Positions 22,001 through 36,329 of a stretch of DNA of 64,000 bases are shown in pieces; within the stretch, counting starts at the first letter, position 1; every line of letters starts with the position of its first letter. The stretch spans positions 55,935,585 through 55,999,584 of the forward strand of contig CM039463.1 of the NCBI GenBank assembly GCA_022414725.1. Reading direction: 5' to 3'. A program made the translations under genes and the position numbers. Source of the DNA: Microglena sp. YARC. Its lineage: Eukaryota > Chlorophyta > Chlorophyceae > Chlamydomonadales > Chlamydomonadaceae. The notes beneath the pieces were generated by a model. That model did not search any database and was not told where the DNA came from. It saw only the letters and a program-made list of their open reading frames with translations.

Positions 22001-25000
22001 TCCCTGGCTGCCCCCTCTCTTAGGCCCCCCTCCTCCCCACACAACTCCCCCCCCCTCATGACAGGGAAAAGCTGCTGTACTGATCCCTGGTGCCCTCTCT
22101 TAGGCCCCCCCCTCCCCCACACACACACCCCCCGAAAGCTGCCTGTATGAATCCCTGGCTGCCCTTTCTTAGGCCCCCCTCCCCCAAACACACATTCCCC
22201 CCCCCCAAATACAGGGAAACTTGCTGTATGAATCCCTGGGCTTTTGCCCTTCTTAGGCCCCCTCCCCACAGCCACTCCCTCCCCCCACTAGGCTTGCTTG
22301 GTATGATCCTCTTCTTAGGCCCCCCCCCTCCCCCCCCTCCCCCCCCTACACTCCTCAATGAAGGGAAAAGGCTGCTGTAGATCCCTGGCTGCCCTCTCCT
22401 TTTAGGCCCCCCTCCCCCCAAGCTGCTGTATGATCCTGGCTGCCCTCTCTTAGGCCCCCCCTCCCGCCACCCACACACTCCCCCCCTATGACAAGGGAAG
22501 CTGCTGTATGATCCCTGGCTGCCCCTCTCTTAGGCCCCCTCCCCCACACACTCCCCCCCAAATAGCAGGGAAAGCTGGCTGTATGATCCCTGGCTGCCCT
22601 CCTCTTAGGCCCCCCTCCCCCCTCCCACACACTTCCCCCCCCCTCATGCAGGCTGGCTGTAATGATCCCCTGCCCTCTCCCCCACAGTCAACCCCCCCCT
22701 CATGACAGGGAAAGCTGCTGTAATGTCCCCTGGCTGCCCTCTATGAGGCCCCCCTCCCCCCACACACTCCCCCCCCCTCATGACAGGGAAAGCTGCTGTA
22801 ATGATCCCTGCTGCCCTTTCTTAGGCCCCCCTCCCCATCACCCACACACCTCCCCCTCCCCCCCCCACTGATTCCTGTGATGACCTGCTGCCCTGGGCTG
22901 GCCCTTTGGCCCCCTCCTCCGCCCACACACTCCCCCCCCCCTGGAATGACAGGGGAAAGCTGCTGTAATGATCCTGACTTCCCTGGTGCCTTCTTAGGCC
23001 CCCCCTCCCCCACCACACTCTCCCCATTACGGGTTCCCGCCCAAAGCAGGGAAAGCTGCTGTATATCCCTGCTCCTCCTGCCCCCCCTCCCCCCACACAC
23101 TCCCCCCCCTCATGAAGGGAAACGCTTGCTTGTATAGATCCCTGGCTGCCATCTATAGCCCCCACCCTCCCCCCAATCCCTGGTGCCTTCTTAGCCCCCT
23201 CCCTCCACACTTCCCCCCCCCCTCACTGCTGTATGATCCTGGATGCCCTCTCTAGGCCCCCTCCCCACACACACTACCCCCCATGACAGGGAAGTCTGTA
23301 TGATCCTCTGCCCTCATATTAGGCCCCCCCTGACAGCCCTCATGGAAAGCCTGTAATGATACTTGTATGATCCCTGCTCCCTGCCTCTCTTAGGCCCCAG
23401 GGACCCTCCCTGGCTGGCTCAATCCACACATAACACTTGTATGATCCGCCCCTCCCGCCCCCCGCCATAAGGCACTTCCCCCCCCCCGCTCAGACAGGGA
23501 AGCTGCTGTAATCGTCCCCTGGCTGGCCCTTCTTAGGACCCCCTCCCGCACAGACACTCCCCACCTCATGACAGGGAAAGCTAGCTGTCTGATGACTGGC
23601 TGCCCTCATCTTAGGCGCCCCCCACTCCACCCACACACACTCCCCCCCCTCATGAAGGGAAAGCTGCTGTATGATCCTTGGGTGCCTCTGTCTTAGGCCC
23701 CCCTCCCCCAAACTCCCCCCCCCAATACAGGGAAAGCTGCTGTATGATCTGGCTGCCTTCTTTAGGCCCCTTCCCCCCCACACTCCCCCCGCCCTCATAC
23801 AGGGAAAGCTTGCTGTATGATCCGGCTGCCCCTCTCTTAGGCACCCCCTCCCCACACACACTCCCCCCCCTCATGACAGGGAAGTGCTGTATTGATCCCT
23901 GTGCCCTCTTCTTAGGCCCCCTCCCCCACAACACACTCCTCCCTCAATGACGGGAAAGCTGCTGTATGATTCCTGGCTGCGCTCTCTTAGGCCCCCCTCC
24001 CACACACACTCCCCCACCTCATCGACAGGAAAGCTGCTGTATGATCCTGGCTAGCCTCTCTAGCCACCCTTACCCCAACACACTCACCCCCCTCATGAAG
24101 GGAAGCTGCTGTATTATCAATGCTGCCCCTTTTAGGCCCCTCCCCCAACACCATCCCCCCCCTTCATGACAGGGAAAGCTGCTGTATGATCTGGCTGCCT
24201 ATCTTAGGGCCGCCCCCACCACCACACTCTCCCCCCTCATTGAAGGAAGCTTGCTGTTTGATCATGGCTGCCTCTCTTGGCCCCCCCTCCCCCCAATCCC
24301 CCCCTCATAGAAAGGGAAAGCTGCTGTAAGTGTCTCCTGGCTGCCCTCTCTTAGGCCACCTCCCCACACAGACTTCCCTCAATAGAGGAAGCTGCTGTAT
24401 GATCCTGCTGCCCTCTCTTAGGCCCCCGCCCTCACCCCACACACTCCCCCCCTCATGACAGGGAGTGCTGTATGAAATCCTGGCTGCCCTCTCTTAGGCC
24501 ACCCCCCCACCACTCCCCCTCATTATAGGAAAGCTGCTGTAGTGATCCTGGTGCTCTCGCTTTAGCCACCCCTCCCCACAGGTGATGTGCAGTGTCTGAG
24601 TCTTTTGTTGGTCCACACGTCCCCCCCCCTCATTGAAGGGAGCTTGCTTGTATGATCCCTGGTGCCCTCTCTTACGCCCCCGCCCTCCCCACACCTCCCC
24701 CTCATGACAGGGAAAGGCTGCTGTATGATTCCTGGCTGCCCTCTTTAGGCCCCCCCTCCCCCCACACTCCCCCTCCCTTATGACAGGAAAGTGCTGTATG
24801 ATCCCTGGCTGCCTCTCTTAGGCCACCCCTCCCCACCCGACACTCCCCCCCTCATGACAGGGAAAGCTGCTGTATGATCCCTGGCTGCTCGTTTTAGGCC
24901 CCCCTCCCCACACCACTTCCCCCCCTCAGTGAACAAAGGAGAAAGCTGCTGTCATGATCTGGCTGCCTATATTAGGGCCACGGGGCTCCAAATCCCGCCC

Positions 25001-25490
25001 CTCATGAAGGGAGCTGCTGTATGATTCTGGCTGCACTTTTAGCCTCCTCCACCCCTCTTCCTCATGAACGGGAAGCGCTGTTGTCCTGGTGCTCTATTAG
25101 GCACCTACCCACACACAACTCCCTCCCCCCTAATGAAGGGAGGCTGCTGGTTAATGATCCCTGGCTGCTCTCGTTAGGCACCCCCTCCTAACACCTCCCC
25201 CACCCCGCAAATAACAGGTAAACGCTCGGTATATCCTACTGCCTTCTCTTAGGCCCCCCGCCCCCCACCCACGTTCCCCATCATACAGGGCAAAGCTGCT
25301 GTATTGCATCTGCCTGCCTCGTCATTAGCCTCCCCTGCACCACAGAGTCTATACTCGTCTTGTTGGCCACACAACAAGTCACCGCACTCTTTCGCTGCAT
25401 CTGGTTATGTCACTAGTCGTCCCGTCCCTCCTCATGACAGGGAAAAGGTGCTGGTATGATCCCTGGCTTGCTCTCGTTATGGGACACCTC
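18945..25490 (+). repeat. About 80-bp satellite, left of the gap
   Basis: Roughly 80 units of 70-85 bp. Each contains gggaaagctgctgtatgatc, then cctggctgccctctcttag, then a C-rich and (CA)n spacer. Every unit carries an acceptor-like ctctcttag|g. Units are fairly regular to about 22500 and become increasingly peppered with one-base indels toward the gap. All reading frames here are artefacts of the C-rich spacer. Confidence 0.92.
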
Positions 25491-25500
25491 TCCAGTTACC

Positions 25501-26500
25501 NNNNNNNNNNNNNNNNNNNNNNNNNNNNNNNNNNNNNNNNNNNNNNNNNNNNNNNNNNNNNNNNNNNNNNNNNNNNNNNNNNNNNNNNNNNNNNNNNNNN
25601 NNNNNNNNNNNNNNNNNNNNNNNNNNNNNNNNNNNNNNNNNNNNNNNNNNNNNNNNNNNNNNNNNNNNNNNNNNNNNNNNNNNNNNNNNNNNNNNNNNNN
25701 NNNNNNNNNNNNNNNNNNNNNNNNNNNNNNNNNNNNNNNNNNNNNNNNNNNNNNNNNNNNNNNNNNNNNNNNNNNNNNNNNNNNNNNNNNNNNNNNNNNN
25801 NNNNNNNNNNNNNNNNNNNNNNNNNNNNNNNNNNNNNNNNNNNNNNNNNNNNNNNNNNNNNNNNNNNNNNNNNNNNNNNNNNNNNNNNNNNNNNNNNNNN
25901 NNNNNNNNNNNNNNNNNNNNNNNNNNNNNNNNNNNNNNNNNNNNNNNNNNNNNNNNNNNNNNNNNNNNNNNNNNNNNNNNNNNNNNNNNNNNNNNNNNNN
26001 NNNNNNNNNNNNNNNNNNNNNNNNNNNNNNNNNNNNNNNNNNNNNNNNNNNNNNNNNNNNNNNNNNNNNNNNNNNNNNNNNNNNNNNNNNNNNNNNNNNN
26101 NNNNNNNNNNNNNNNNNNNNNNNNNNNNNNNNNNNNNNNNNNNNNNNNNNNNNNNNNNNNNNNNNNNNNNNNNNNNNNNNNNNNNNNNNNNNNNNNNNNN
26201 NNNNNNNNNNNNNNNNNNNNNNNNNNNNNNNNNNNNNNNNNNNNNNNNNNNNNNNNNNNNNNNNNNNNNNNNNNNNNNNNNNNNNNNNNNNNNNNNNNNN
26301 NNNNNNNNNNNNNNNNNNNNNNNNNNNNNNNNNNNNNNNNNNNNNNNNNNNNNNNNNNNNNNNNNNNNNNNNNNNNNNNNNNNNNNNNNNNNNNNNNNNN
26401 NNNNNNNNNNNNNNNNNNNNNNNNNNNNNNNNNNNNNNNNNNNNNNNNNNNNNNNNNNNNNNNNNNNNNNNNNNNNNNNNNNNNNNNNNNNNNNNNNNNN
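25501..26500. other. Assembly gap of exactly 1,000 Ns
   Basis: A round-number run of Ns, typical of a scaffold gap of unknown true size. It joins two different satellites, so exons may be missing here. Confidence 0.99.
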
Positions 26501-26559
26501 TTTATCTCCCCAGACACAGAAGTTTAGCGGACCAACAATACACCATAGTCTGTTGGAGG

Positions 26560-29500
26560 ACTCGACACATATCCCACACTCACCAACCCAACAAACCCTT
26601 CTACACAAGGGCCCTAAGTAATGCCCTTACTCGATCTCCCAAGAACAAGAAAGGGGGTACCACCAGCCCTTGTGACGCCACTACACAATCAAGCTGCTTG
26701 ACACCACCAAACTTCAACCCAACGACCCAACACCTCACCCGACATTCCCAAGACAACAAGAAGGGGTCAGCTGGCGCCAAAACATCCAACTGCCTACCCA
26801 ACTTCCACCCAAGCACCCAACACTCAACCCCGACTCCAAGACACCAGAAGGGTCAGCTGGCGCCAAACAACATCCCAACTGTATGACGGCCCAACTTCAA
26901 CCCAACACCCAACATCTACACGCCGACTCCCAGACCACAGAAGGGGTCAGCTGGCGCCAACAACATCCAACTGTGACCCCAACTTCACCCACAAACACCC
27001 ACAACTCACTCCGACTCACAAGGACACAGAAGGGGTCCAGCTGGCGCCAAAACAACATCCAACTGTTGACCCCAACTCACCCAAACACCCCACACTCACC
27101 CGACTCCCAAAACACAGAAGGGGTTCAGCTGGCCAACAACATACCACTGTTGACGCCCAACTTCACCCAACACCCAACACCACCCGACTCCCCAGACAGA
27201 AGGGGTCAGCTGGCGCAAGAACAAACATCCAACCTGTATTGACCGAGAAGCTCACCCAACACCCAACACTCCCCGACTCCCAAGACACAGAAAGGGGTCA
27301 GTGCGCCAACAAATCCAACTGTTGAGCCTTATCACCAACTTCACCCAATCACACAACAGACTCACACCGACTCCCAAGACACAGAAGGGTCAGCTGGCGC
27401 CAAACAACATCCAACTGCCAACCCAACTTCACCCAACTACCCACACGTGCACCCGATCCCAAGACACAGAAGGGGTCAGCTGGCGCCAAACAACATCCAA
27501 CTGTTGGACCCAACTTCCCCCAAACACCCAACACTCACCCGCTGCCAAAGACACAGAAAGGAGTCAGCTGGCCGCCAACCAACATCCAAACCTGTTGCTG
27601 CCCCAACTTCACCCAACACCCAACACCACTATCCGACTGCCAAGACACAGAAGGGGTCAGCTGGCGCCAAACAACATCCACTGTTGACCTCCCAACCATT
27701 TCAAACCCAACCCAACAATACACCCGACTCCCAAGACACAGAAGGGGTCAGCTGGCGCCAAACAAAACACGGTCCAATTCTGTTGACACCCCCAGAACCT
27801 TCACCCAACAGCCCGAAAAACACTCTGACAGCCAGACTCGCCAAAGACAGTCGTGGAGAGGAAAGGGGTCGAACAAGTGCTGAATCCCTGGCGCCAACAA
27901 CAAATCCAACATCTGTGACACAACTTATCACAACACCAACACTCACCCGACTCCCAAGGACACAGAAGGGGGCAGCTTGCGCCAACAACATCCAACTGTT
28001 TGACCCAACTTCACCCAACACACAACATCACACCGACTCCCAAGAACACAGAAGGGGTCAGCTGCTGCCAACAACACCCAACTGTTGACCCCAACTTCTC
28101 ACCCAACACCCAACACTCACCCGAACTCCAAGACACAGAAGGGGTCAGCTGGCGCCCAACAACATCCAACTGTTGGACCCCAACTCACGCAACACCCAAC
28201 ACTCACCCGACTCCCAAGACCACAGAAGGGGTACAGCTGGCGCCAAACCAACATCCAACTGTTGACCCCAACTTCACCAACACCCAACACTACCCGACTC
28301 CCAAAGGACACAGAAGGGGTCACTGGCGCCAAAAAACCGAGGGGATAAGTGGACCCCAACTTCCACCGCAACACCAAGCACGTCACCGACTCCCAAGACC
28401 ACAGGTAGGGAGGGGTCAGCTTGGCGCCAACAACATCTCAATCTGTTGATCCCAACTTCAAAACCCAAACCCAACACTCACCAACCGACTCCCAAGACAC
28501 AGAAGGGGTCAGCTGGCGCCAACAACATCCATGTGGCGCCAACACATCCAACTGTTGACCCCAACTTCACAAGCAACCCCCAACACTCACCCGACTCCAA
28601 GACAACAGAAGGGGTCAGTCTGGCGCCAACAACATCCACTGTTGACCCCAACTTCACCCAAACACCATGACACACACTCAGGGGTTAGCTCCCCAGACAT
28701 CAGAAGGAGGGATCCAGCTGGCGCCAACCATCCAACTGTTGACACCCAACTACCGATCACCCCAACACCAAACACTCACCCCGACTCCCAAGACACAGAG
28801 AAGGGGGATCAGGGGCCAACAACCATCCAACTGTTTGGCGACCCACTCACCCAACACCCCAACACTCACCCGACTCCCTGTTGACCCCAAACTTCACCCA
28901 ACACCCAAGATCACCCCGACCCCACGACACAGAAGGGGTCAGCTGGCGCCAACAACATCCAACTGTTGACCCAACCTTTCACCCAACACCCAAACACTCA
29001 CCCGACTCCCAAGACAGAAGGGTCAGCTGGCGCAACATCCAAGTGGGACCATTTTAACCAACACCACACTCACCCGCTCAAGACAAAAGGGGAGCGGGCC
29101 AACACATCCCTGTTGACCAACCAACAACATGCACCCAAAACTCCAGACACAGAAGGGGTTAGCTGCCAACTACACCAATGCAACTAACTCACCCACTCAC
29201 AACCAAAGACAAGGGGCACTGGCCAACACACCCTGGTTGACCCAATTCACCAACACAACACTCCCGCCCAAAGACACAGAAGGGGTCAGCTGGCGCCTAA
29301 CAACACAAACTGTTGCACCCCAACTCACCCCAACACCCACACTCAACTCCCCAAGAACAGGAAGGGGTCAGCTAAACACAGCCAACAAATTCCACTGCTT
29401 GAGCTGGGCCAAACTTCACCCCCAACACCCAACACTCATAACCCGACCAATCACCCAACTCACTCCCAAGACACAGAAGCTGGGCCAACAAACATCCAAC

Positions 29501-32500
29501 TGGACCCCAACTTCACCCAACATCCAACACTCAGCTGGCAAAGAAGGGTCCAACACATCCAACTGTTGACCCAACTTCACCCAACACCCAACACTCTCAC
29601 CCGACTCCCAAGACACAGAAGGGCAGCTGCGCGCCAACAACATCCCAACTGTTGAACCCCAACTCCTTCACCCAACACCCAACACGAGGGGTCAGCTGCC
29701 GAACAAATCCGACTACCAGCACCAACAGCCCCCAAGACACAGAAGGGGGTCAGCTGGCGCCAACAACATCCAACTGTTGACCCCAACTTAAGAACACCCA
29801 ACACCCAAACACTCACCCGACTCCCAAGACACAGAAGGGGTCAGCTGGCGCAACAACATCAACTGTTGACCCCAACTTCACCCAACACCCAACACTCACC
29901 CGACTCCAAAGACACAGAAGGGGTCAGCTGGCGCCGAATAACAACATCCAACTGTTGACCCCAACTTCACCCAACACCCACACTCACCCGACTCCCAAGA
30001 CACAGAAGGGGTCAGCTGGCGCCATCCAACTGTTGAAACAATCAGAGAAGGGGGCAACTGTTGACCCCAACTTCACCCAACACAACACTCACCCGACTCC
30101 CCAAGACACAGAAGGGGTCAGCTGCGCCAAACAACATCCAACTGTTGACCCCAACTTCACGCCAACACCCAACACTCACCCGACTCCCAAGACACAGAAG
30201 GGGTCAGCTGGCGCCAAACAACATCCAAACTGTTGACCTCAATTCTTCACCCAAACTTCACTCACCCGACCCCAACACAGAAGGTTCACCCGACTCCCAA
30301 GACACAGAAAGGGGTCAGCTGGCGCCAAAACAACACTCCAACTGTTGACCCCAACTTCACCCAAACACTCCCCCACACTCATCGACTCCCAAGACACAGA
30401 AGGGGTCAGCTGGCGCCAACAACATCCAACTGTTGACCCCAACTTCACCCAACACCCAACACTCACCCGACTCCCAAGACACAGAAGGGGTCAGCTGGCG
30501 CCAACAACATCCAACTGTTGACCCCAACTTCACCCAACACCCAACACTCACCCGACTCCCAGACACAGAAGGGGTCAGCTGGCGCCAACAACATCCAACT
30601 GTTGACCCCAACTTCACCCAACACGACCCAGGGGTCAGCTGGCAGCCAGCACATCCAACTGTTGGGACCCAACTCACCCGACTCCCAAGACACAGAAGGG
30701 GTCAGCTGGCGCCAACAACATCCAACTGTTGACCCCAACTTCACCCAACACCCAACACTCCACCCGACTCCCAAGACACAGAAGGGGTCAGCTGGCGCCA
30801 ACAACATCCAACTGTTGACCCCAACTTCACCCAACACCCACACTCACCCGACCCAAGACACAGAAGGGGTCAGCTGGCGCCAACAACATTCCAACTGTTG
30901 ACGCCCAACTTCACCCAACATTTCCAACACTCCCCGACTCAAGACAGCGAAGGGGAGCATGGCGCCAAAACATCACTGTTGACCCCAACTTCACACCCCA
31001 ACACTCACCCGACTCCCAAGAACAGAAGGGGTCAGCTGGCGCCAACAATCATCCAACTGTTGACGCCCCAACTTCACCCCATCACCAACACATTCACCCG
31101 ATCCAAGACACAGAGGGGCAGCTGCGCCAACAACCCAAGACACAGAAGGGGTCAGCTGGCGCCAACAACATCCAATGTTGACCCCAACCTTTCACCCCAA
31201 CACCCAACCACAACACAGACGAAGCGGCAGCTGGGCGCCAACAACATCCAACTGTTGCAACAATCATCCCACAGCCCAACACCAACACCCAACACTCACT
31301 GCCAAAACATCCACCGATCCCAAGACTACAGAAGGGGTCAGCTCGGCGCCAAACAACATCCAACTGTTGACCCCAACTTCACCCAACACCCAACACTCAC
31401 GCCGAACTCCCAAGACACAGAAGGGGTCAGCTGGCGCCAACAACATCCAACGTGTTGACCCCACTTCACCCAGACACCCAACACTCACCCGACTCCCAAG
31501 ACACAGAAGGGGTCAGCTGGCGCCAAAACATCCAAACTGTTGACCCCACTCACTTCACCCAACACCAACACTCACCCGACTCCCAAGACACAGAAGGGGT
31601 CAGCTGGCGCCAACAACATCCCAACTGTTGACTTGGCAAACCCAACTTCACCCAACACCCAACACTCACCCACCCGACTGGCCGCCCCATCCCAGACACA
31701 GAAGGGGGTCAGCTGGAACAAACATCCGCCAACAACATCCAACTGTTGACCCCAACTTCACCCAACACCCAACACTCACCCGAACTCCCAAGACACAGAA
31801 GGGTCAGCTGGCGCCTCAACACATCCGCAAGACACATCCAACTGTTGACCCCCAACTTCACCCAACACCCAACACTCACCCGACTCCCAAGACACAGAAG
31901 GGGTCAGCTGGCGCCAACAACATCCAACTGCCGCCCAACTTCACCAACACCCACACTCACCGACTCCAAGACACAGAAGGGGTCAGCTGGCGCCAACAAC
32001 ATCCAACTGTTGACCCCAACTTCACCAACACCAACACTCACCCGACTCCCAAGACACAGAAGGGGTCAGCTGGCGCCAACAACATCCAACTGTTGACCCC
32101 AACTTCACCCAACACCCAACACTCCACCCGACTCCCAAGACACAGAAGGGGCAGCTGGCGCCAACAACATCCAACTGTTGACCCCAACTTCACCCAACAC
32201 CCAACACTCACCCGACTCCCAAGACACAGAAGGGGTCAGCTGGCGCCAACAACATCCAACTGTTGACCCAACTTCACCCAACACCCAACACTCACCCGAC
32301 TCCAAGACACAGAAGGGGTCAGCTGGCGCCAACAACATCCAACTGTTGACCCAACTTCACCCAACACCCAACACTCACTCCGACTCCCAAGACACAGAAG
32401 GGGTCAGCTGGCGCCAACAACATCCAACTGTTGACCCCAACTTCACCCAACACCCAACACCACCCGACTCCCAAGACACAGAAGGGGTCAGCTGGCGCCA

Positions 32501-34150
32501 ACAAACATCCAACTGTTGACCCCAACTTCACCCAAACCCAACAACACTCACCCGACTCCCAAGACACAGAAGGGGTCAGCTGGCGCCAACAACATCCAAC
32601 TGTTGACCCCAACTTCACCCAACACCCAACACTCACCCGACTCCCAAGACACAGAAGGGGTCAGCTGGCGCCAAAACATCCAAGCTGTTGAGCCCAACTT
32701 CACCCAACACCAAACACTCACCGACTCCCAAGAACAGAAGGGGTCAGCTGGCGCCAACAAACAGTTCCAACTGTTGGGACCCAACTTCACCAACACCCAA
32801 CACTCACCCGACTCCCAAGACACAGAAGGGGTCAGGGGTTTCAGCTGGCGCCAACAACATCCAACTGTTGACCCCAACTTCACCCAACACCCAAACACTC
32901 ACCCCGACTCCCAAGACACAGAAGGGTCAGCTGGCGCAACAACATCCAACTGTTGACCCCAACTTCACCCAACACCCAACACTCACCCGACTCCCAAGAC
33001 ACAGAAGGGGTCAGCTGGCGCCAACAACATCCAACTGTTGACCCCAACTTCACCCAACACCCAACACTCACCCGACTCCCAAGACACAGAAGGGGTCAGC
33101 TGGCGCCAACAACATCCAACTGTTGACCCCAACTTCACCCAACACCCAACACTCACCCGACTCCAAGACACAGAAGGGGTCAGCTGGCGCCAACAACATC
33201 CAACTGTTGACCCCAACTTCACCCAACACCCAACACTCACCCGATCCCAAGACACAGAAGGGGTCAGCTGGCGAACAACATCCAACTGTTGACCCCAACT
33301 TCACCCAACACCCAAACACTCACCCGACTCCCAAACACAGAAGGGGTCAGCTGGCGCCACAACATCCAACTGTTGACCCCAACTTCACCAACACCAACAC
33401 TCACCCGACTCCCAAGACACAGAAGGGGTCAGCTGGCGCCAACAACATCCAACTGTTGACCCCAACTTCACCCAACACCCAACACTCACCCGACTCCCAA
33501 GACACAGAAGGGGTCAGCTGGCGCCAACAAACTGTTGACACTTCCAACTGTTGACCCCAACTTCACCCAACACCCAACACTCACCGACTCCCAAGACACA
33601 GAAGGGGTCAGCTGGCGCCCAACAACATCCAACTGTTGACCCCAACTTTCACCCAACACCCAACACTCACCCGACTCTCAAGACACAGAAGGGGTCAGCT
33701 GGCGCCAACAACATCCAACTGTTGACCCCAACTTCACCCAACACCCAACACTCACCCGACTCTCAAGACACAGAAGGGGTCAGCTGGCACCAACAACATC
33801 CAACTGTTGACCCCAACTTCACCCAACACCCAACACTCACCCGACTCCCAAGACACAGAAGGGGTCAGCTGGCGCCAACAACATCCAACTGTTGACCCCA
33901 ACTTCACCCAACACCCAACACTCACCCGACTCCCAAGACACAGAAGGGGTCAGCTGGCAGCCAAAGCAACATCCAACTGTTGACCCCAAATTCACCCAAC
34001 ACCCAACACTCACCCGACTCCCAAGACACAGAAGGGGGCAGCTGGCGCCAACAACATCCAACTGTTGACCCCAACTTCACCCAACACCCAACACTCACCC
34101 GACTCCCAAGACACAGAAGGGGGCAGCTGGCGCCAACAACATCCAACTGT
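26560..34150 (+). repeat. 85-bp satellite, right of the gap
   Basis: About 89 units with an 85-bp period. The unit contains acttcacccaacacccaac, actcccaagacacagaag, gggtcagctggcgccaac and aacatccaactgttga. From about 32000 units are almost perfect, while nearer the gap they are full of small indels. Because 85 is not a multiple of three and the unit has few stops, long frames open in all phases. None is a gene. Parts of the unit match the intron sequence just upstream of the FO synthase last exon. Confidence 0.95.
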
Positions 34151-35045
34151 TGACCTCAACTTCACCCAACACCCAACACCCACATTCGCCCATGTACCCA
34201 ACACCCACACCCACATTCACCAACAACTTCCGACTGCTAACCCAACTTCACCCAACACCCAACACCCACACTCGCCCATGTACCCAACACCCACACCCAC
34301 ATTCACCAACAACATCCGACTGCCAACCCAACTTCACCCAACACCCAACACCCACACTCGCCCATGTACCCATGCCCACACCCACATTCACCAACAACAT
34401 CCGACTGCCAACCCAACTTCACCCAACACCCAACACCCACACTCGCCCATGTACCCAACACCCACACTCGCCCATGTACCCAACACCCACACCCACATTC
34501 ACCAACAACATCCGACTGCCAACCCAACTTCACCCAACACCCAACACCCACACTCGCCCATGTACCCAACACCCACACCCACATTCACCAACAACATCCG
34601 ACTGCCAACCCAACTTCACCCAACACCCAACACCCACACTCGCCCATGTACCCAACACCACACCACATTCACCAACAACATCCGACTGCCAACCCAACTT
34701 CGCCAACACCCAATACCCCACACTCGCCCATGTACCCAACACCCACACCCACATTCACCAACAACATCCGACTGCCAACCCAACTTCACCCAACACCCAA
34801 CACCCACACTCGCCCATGTACCCAACACCCACACCCACATTCACCAACAACATCCGACTGCCAACCCAACTTCACCCAACACCCACACCCCACACTCGCC
34901 CATGTACCCAACACCCACACCCACATTCACCAACAACATCCGACTGCCAACCCAACTTCACCCAACACCCACACTCGCCCATGTACTCAACACCCACACC
35001 CACATTCACCAACAACATCCGACTGCCAACCCAACTTCCCCCAAC
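34150..35045 (+). repeat. 86-bp satellite variant
   Basis: About ten units sharing the ends of the 85-bp unit (acttcacccaacaccca and aacatccgactgccaaccc), with a different middle (cactcgcccatgtacccaac). It is a sister repeat that evolved from the same ancestor and forms a sharp boundary at 34150. Confidence 0.93.
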
Positions 35046-36325
35046 ACTCACTTAAATCCCAACACACAGGAGGGACCAGCTCCTCATCTAACCCCCACTC
35101 CAGCCAGCCCCCAGCCTCCTTCACACGAATTCTCGAGTCCGTGCCGCTTTTCTTCGTCCACCTCCTGCCATTCAGCAGGCGCCAACAACATCCAACTGCC
35201 AACCTTAACTTCAACCATCCACCCAACACCTTACACCCAACACTCATCCAACTCCCAACACACAGGAGGGACCAGCTTCTCTGCTGACCCCCTCCCCAGC
35301 TGACACCAGCAACATCCAACTGCCAATCCTAACTGCACCCATACACCCACATTCACCCACATCCACCCATGTGCCCACAACCCACACCCACACCCACCCA
35401 ACACTCATCCAACTCCCAACACACAGGAGGGTTCAGCTCCTCTGCTGACCCCCTCTCCTGCTGACACCAGCAACATCCAACTGCCAATCCTAACTGCACC
35501 CATACACCCACATTCACCCACATCCACCCATGTGCCCACAACCCACACCCACACCCACCCAACACTCATCCAACTCCCAACACACAGGAGGGTTCAGCTC
35601 CTCTGCTGACCCCCACTCCAGCCAGCCCCGAGCCTCTTTTGCACGAATCTCCAAGCTCGTGCCGCTTCCCTTTGTACACATGGAGGCCCCGGTGTATCTG
35701 GAGGGCGGATCACGAATGGGGCCAACCCCAACTTCACCCATTCACCCAACACCCAACACCCACCCAAAACCCACCTAGCCACCCAGCACCCAATACCCAC
35801 ACTCACCCAACACTCATCAAACTCCCAACACCCAGGAGGGACTAGCTCCTCTGCAAATTCCCACTCCAGCCAGCTCCCAGCCTCACCCACCCACCCACAC
35901 TCACCCTAAACCCTAAACTCTCACCCAACATTCATCCAACTTCCACCATGCAGGAGGGACCAGCTCCTCTGCCGACCCCTTCTCAAGCCAGCCCCCATCC
36001 TCCTTTGCAGGAATCTCCGAGTTCGTGCTGTTTCTCTTTGTCCAATTCCTAACATTCAGCTGACTCCAAGATTCTTCTTTTGCCTCTCTTTGTCCAACTC
36101 CTGACATTCAGCTGGCTCCGAGGACATCTAACTGCCAACCCTAACTTCACCCATCCACCCAACACCCAACACTCGCCCACATTGACCAACAGGATCCAAC
36201 TGCCAACCCCAACTTCACCCATCCACCCAACACCCAACACCCAACACCCACCCAAGACTCACCCAAGACTCACCCAACTCCCAACACGCAGGAGGGACCA
36301 GCTCCTCTTCTGACCCCCACTCCAG
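35045..36325 (+). repeat. Intron end with copies of the FO synthase exon start
   Basis: Longer units (about 150-300 bp) that combine the satellite flank (actcccaacacacaggaggg) with a pyrimidine tract, an acceptor-like ccactccag and pieces of the next exon. Exon-start copies lie near 35100-35165, 35620-35725 (the best one, encoding LVPLPFVHMEAPVYLEGGSR), 35985-36060 and 36075-36120. They are diverged and lack the rest of the exon, so they are decoys and not alternative exons with full coding capacity. Confidence 0.88.
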
Positions 36326-36329
36326 CCAG

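Noticed and set aside
25407..26886. ORFs spanning the N run
   Set aside because: They consist of unknown bases and carry no information.
26560..35300. Long Pro/Thr/Asn-rich and Trp/Cys-rich ORFs (up to about 400 codons)
   Set aside because: They follow the 85/86-bp satellite, are open in several frames and on both strands, and change frame with each unit.
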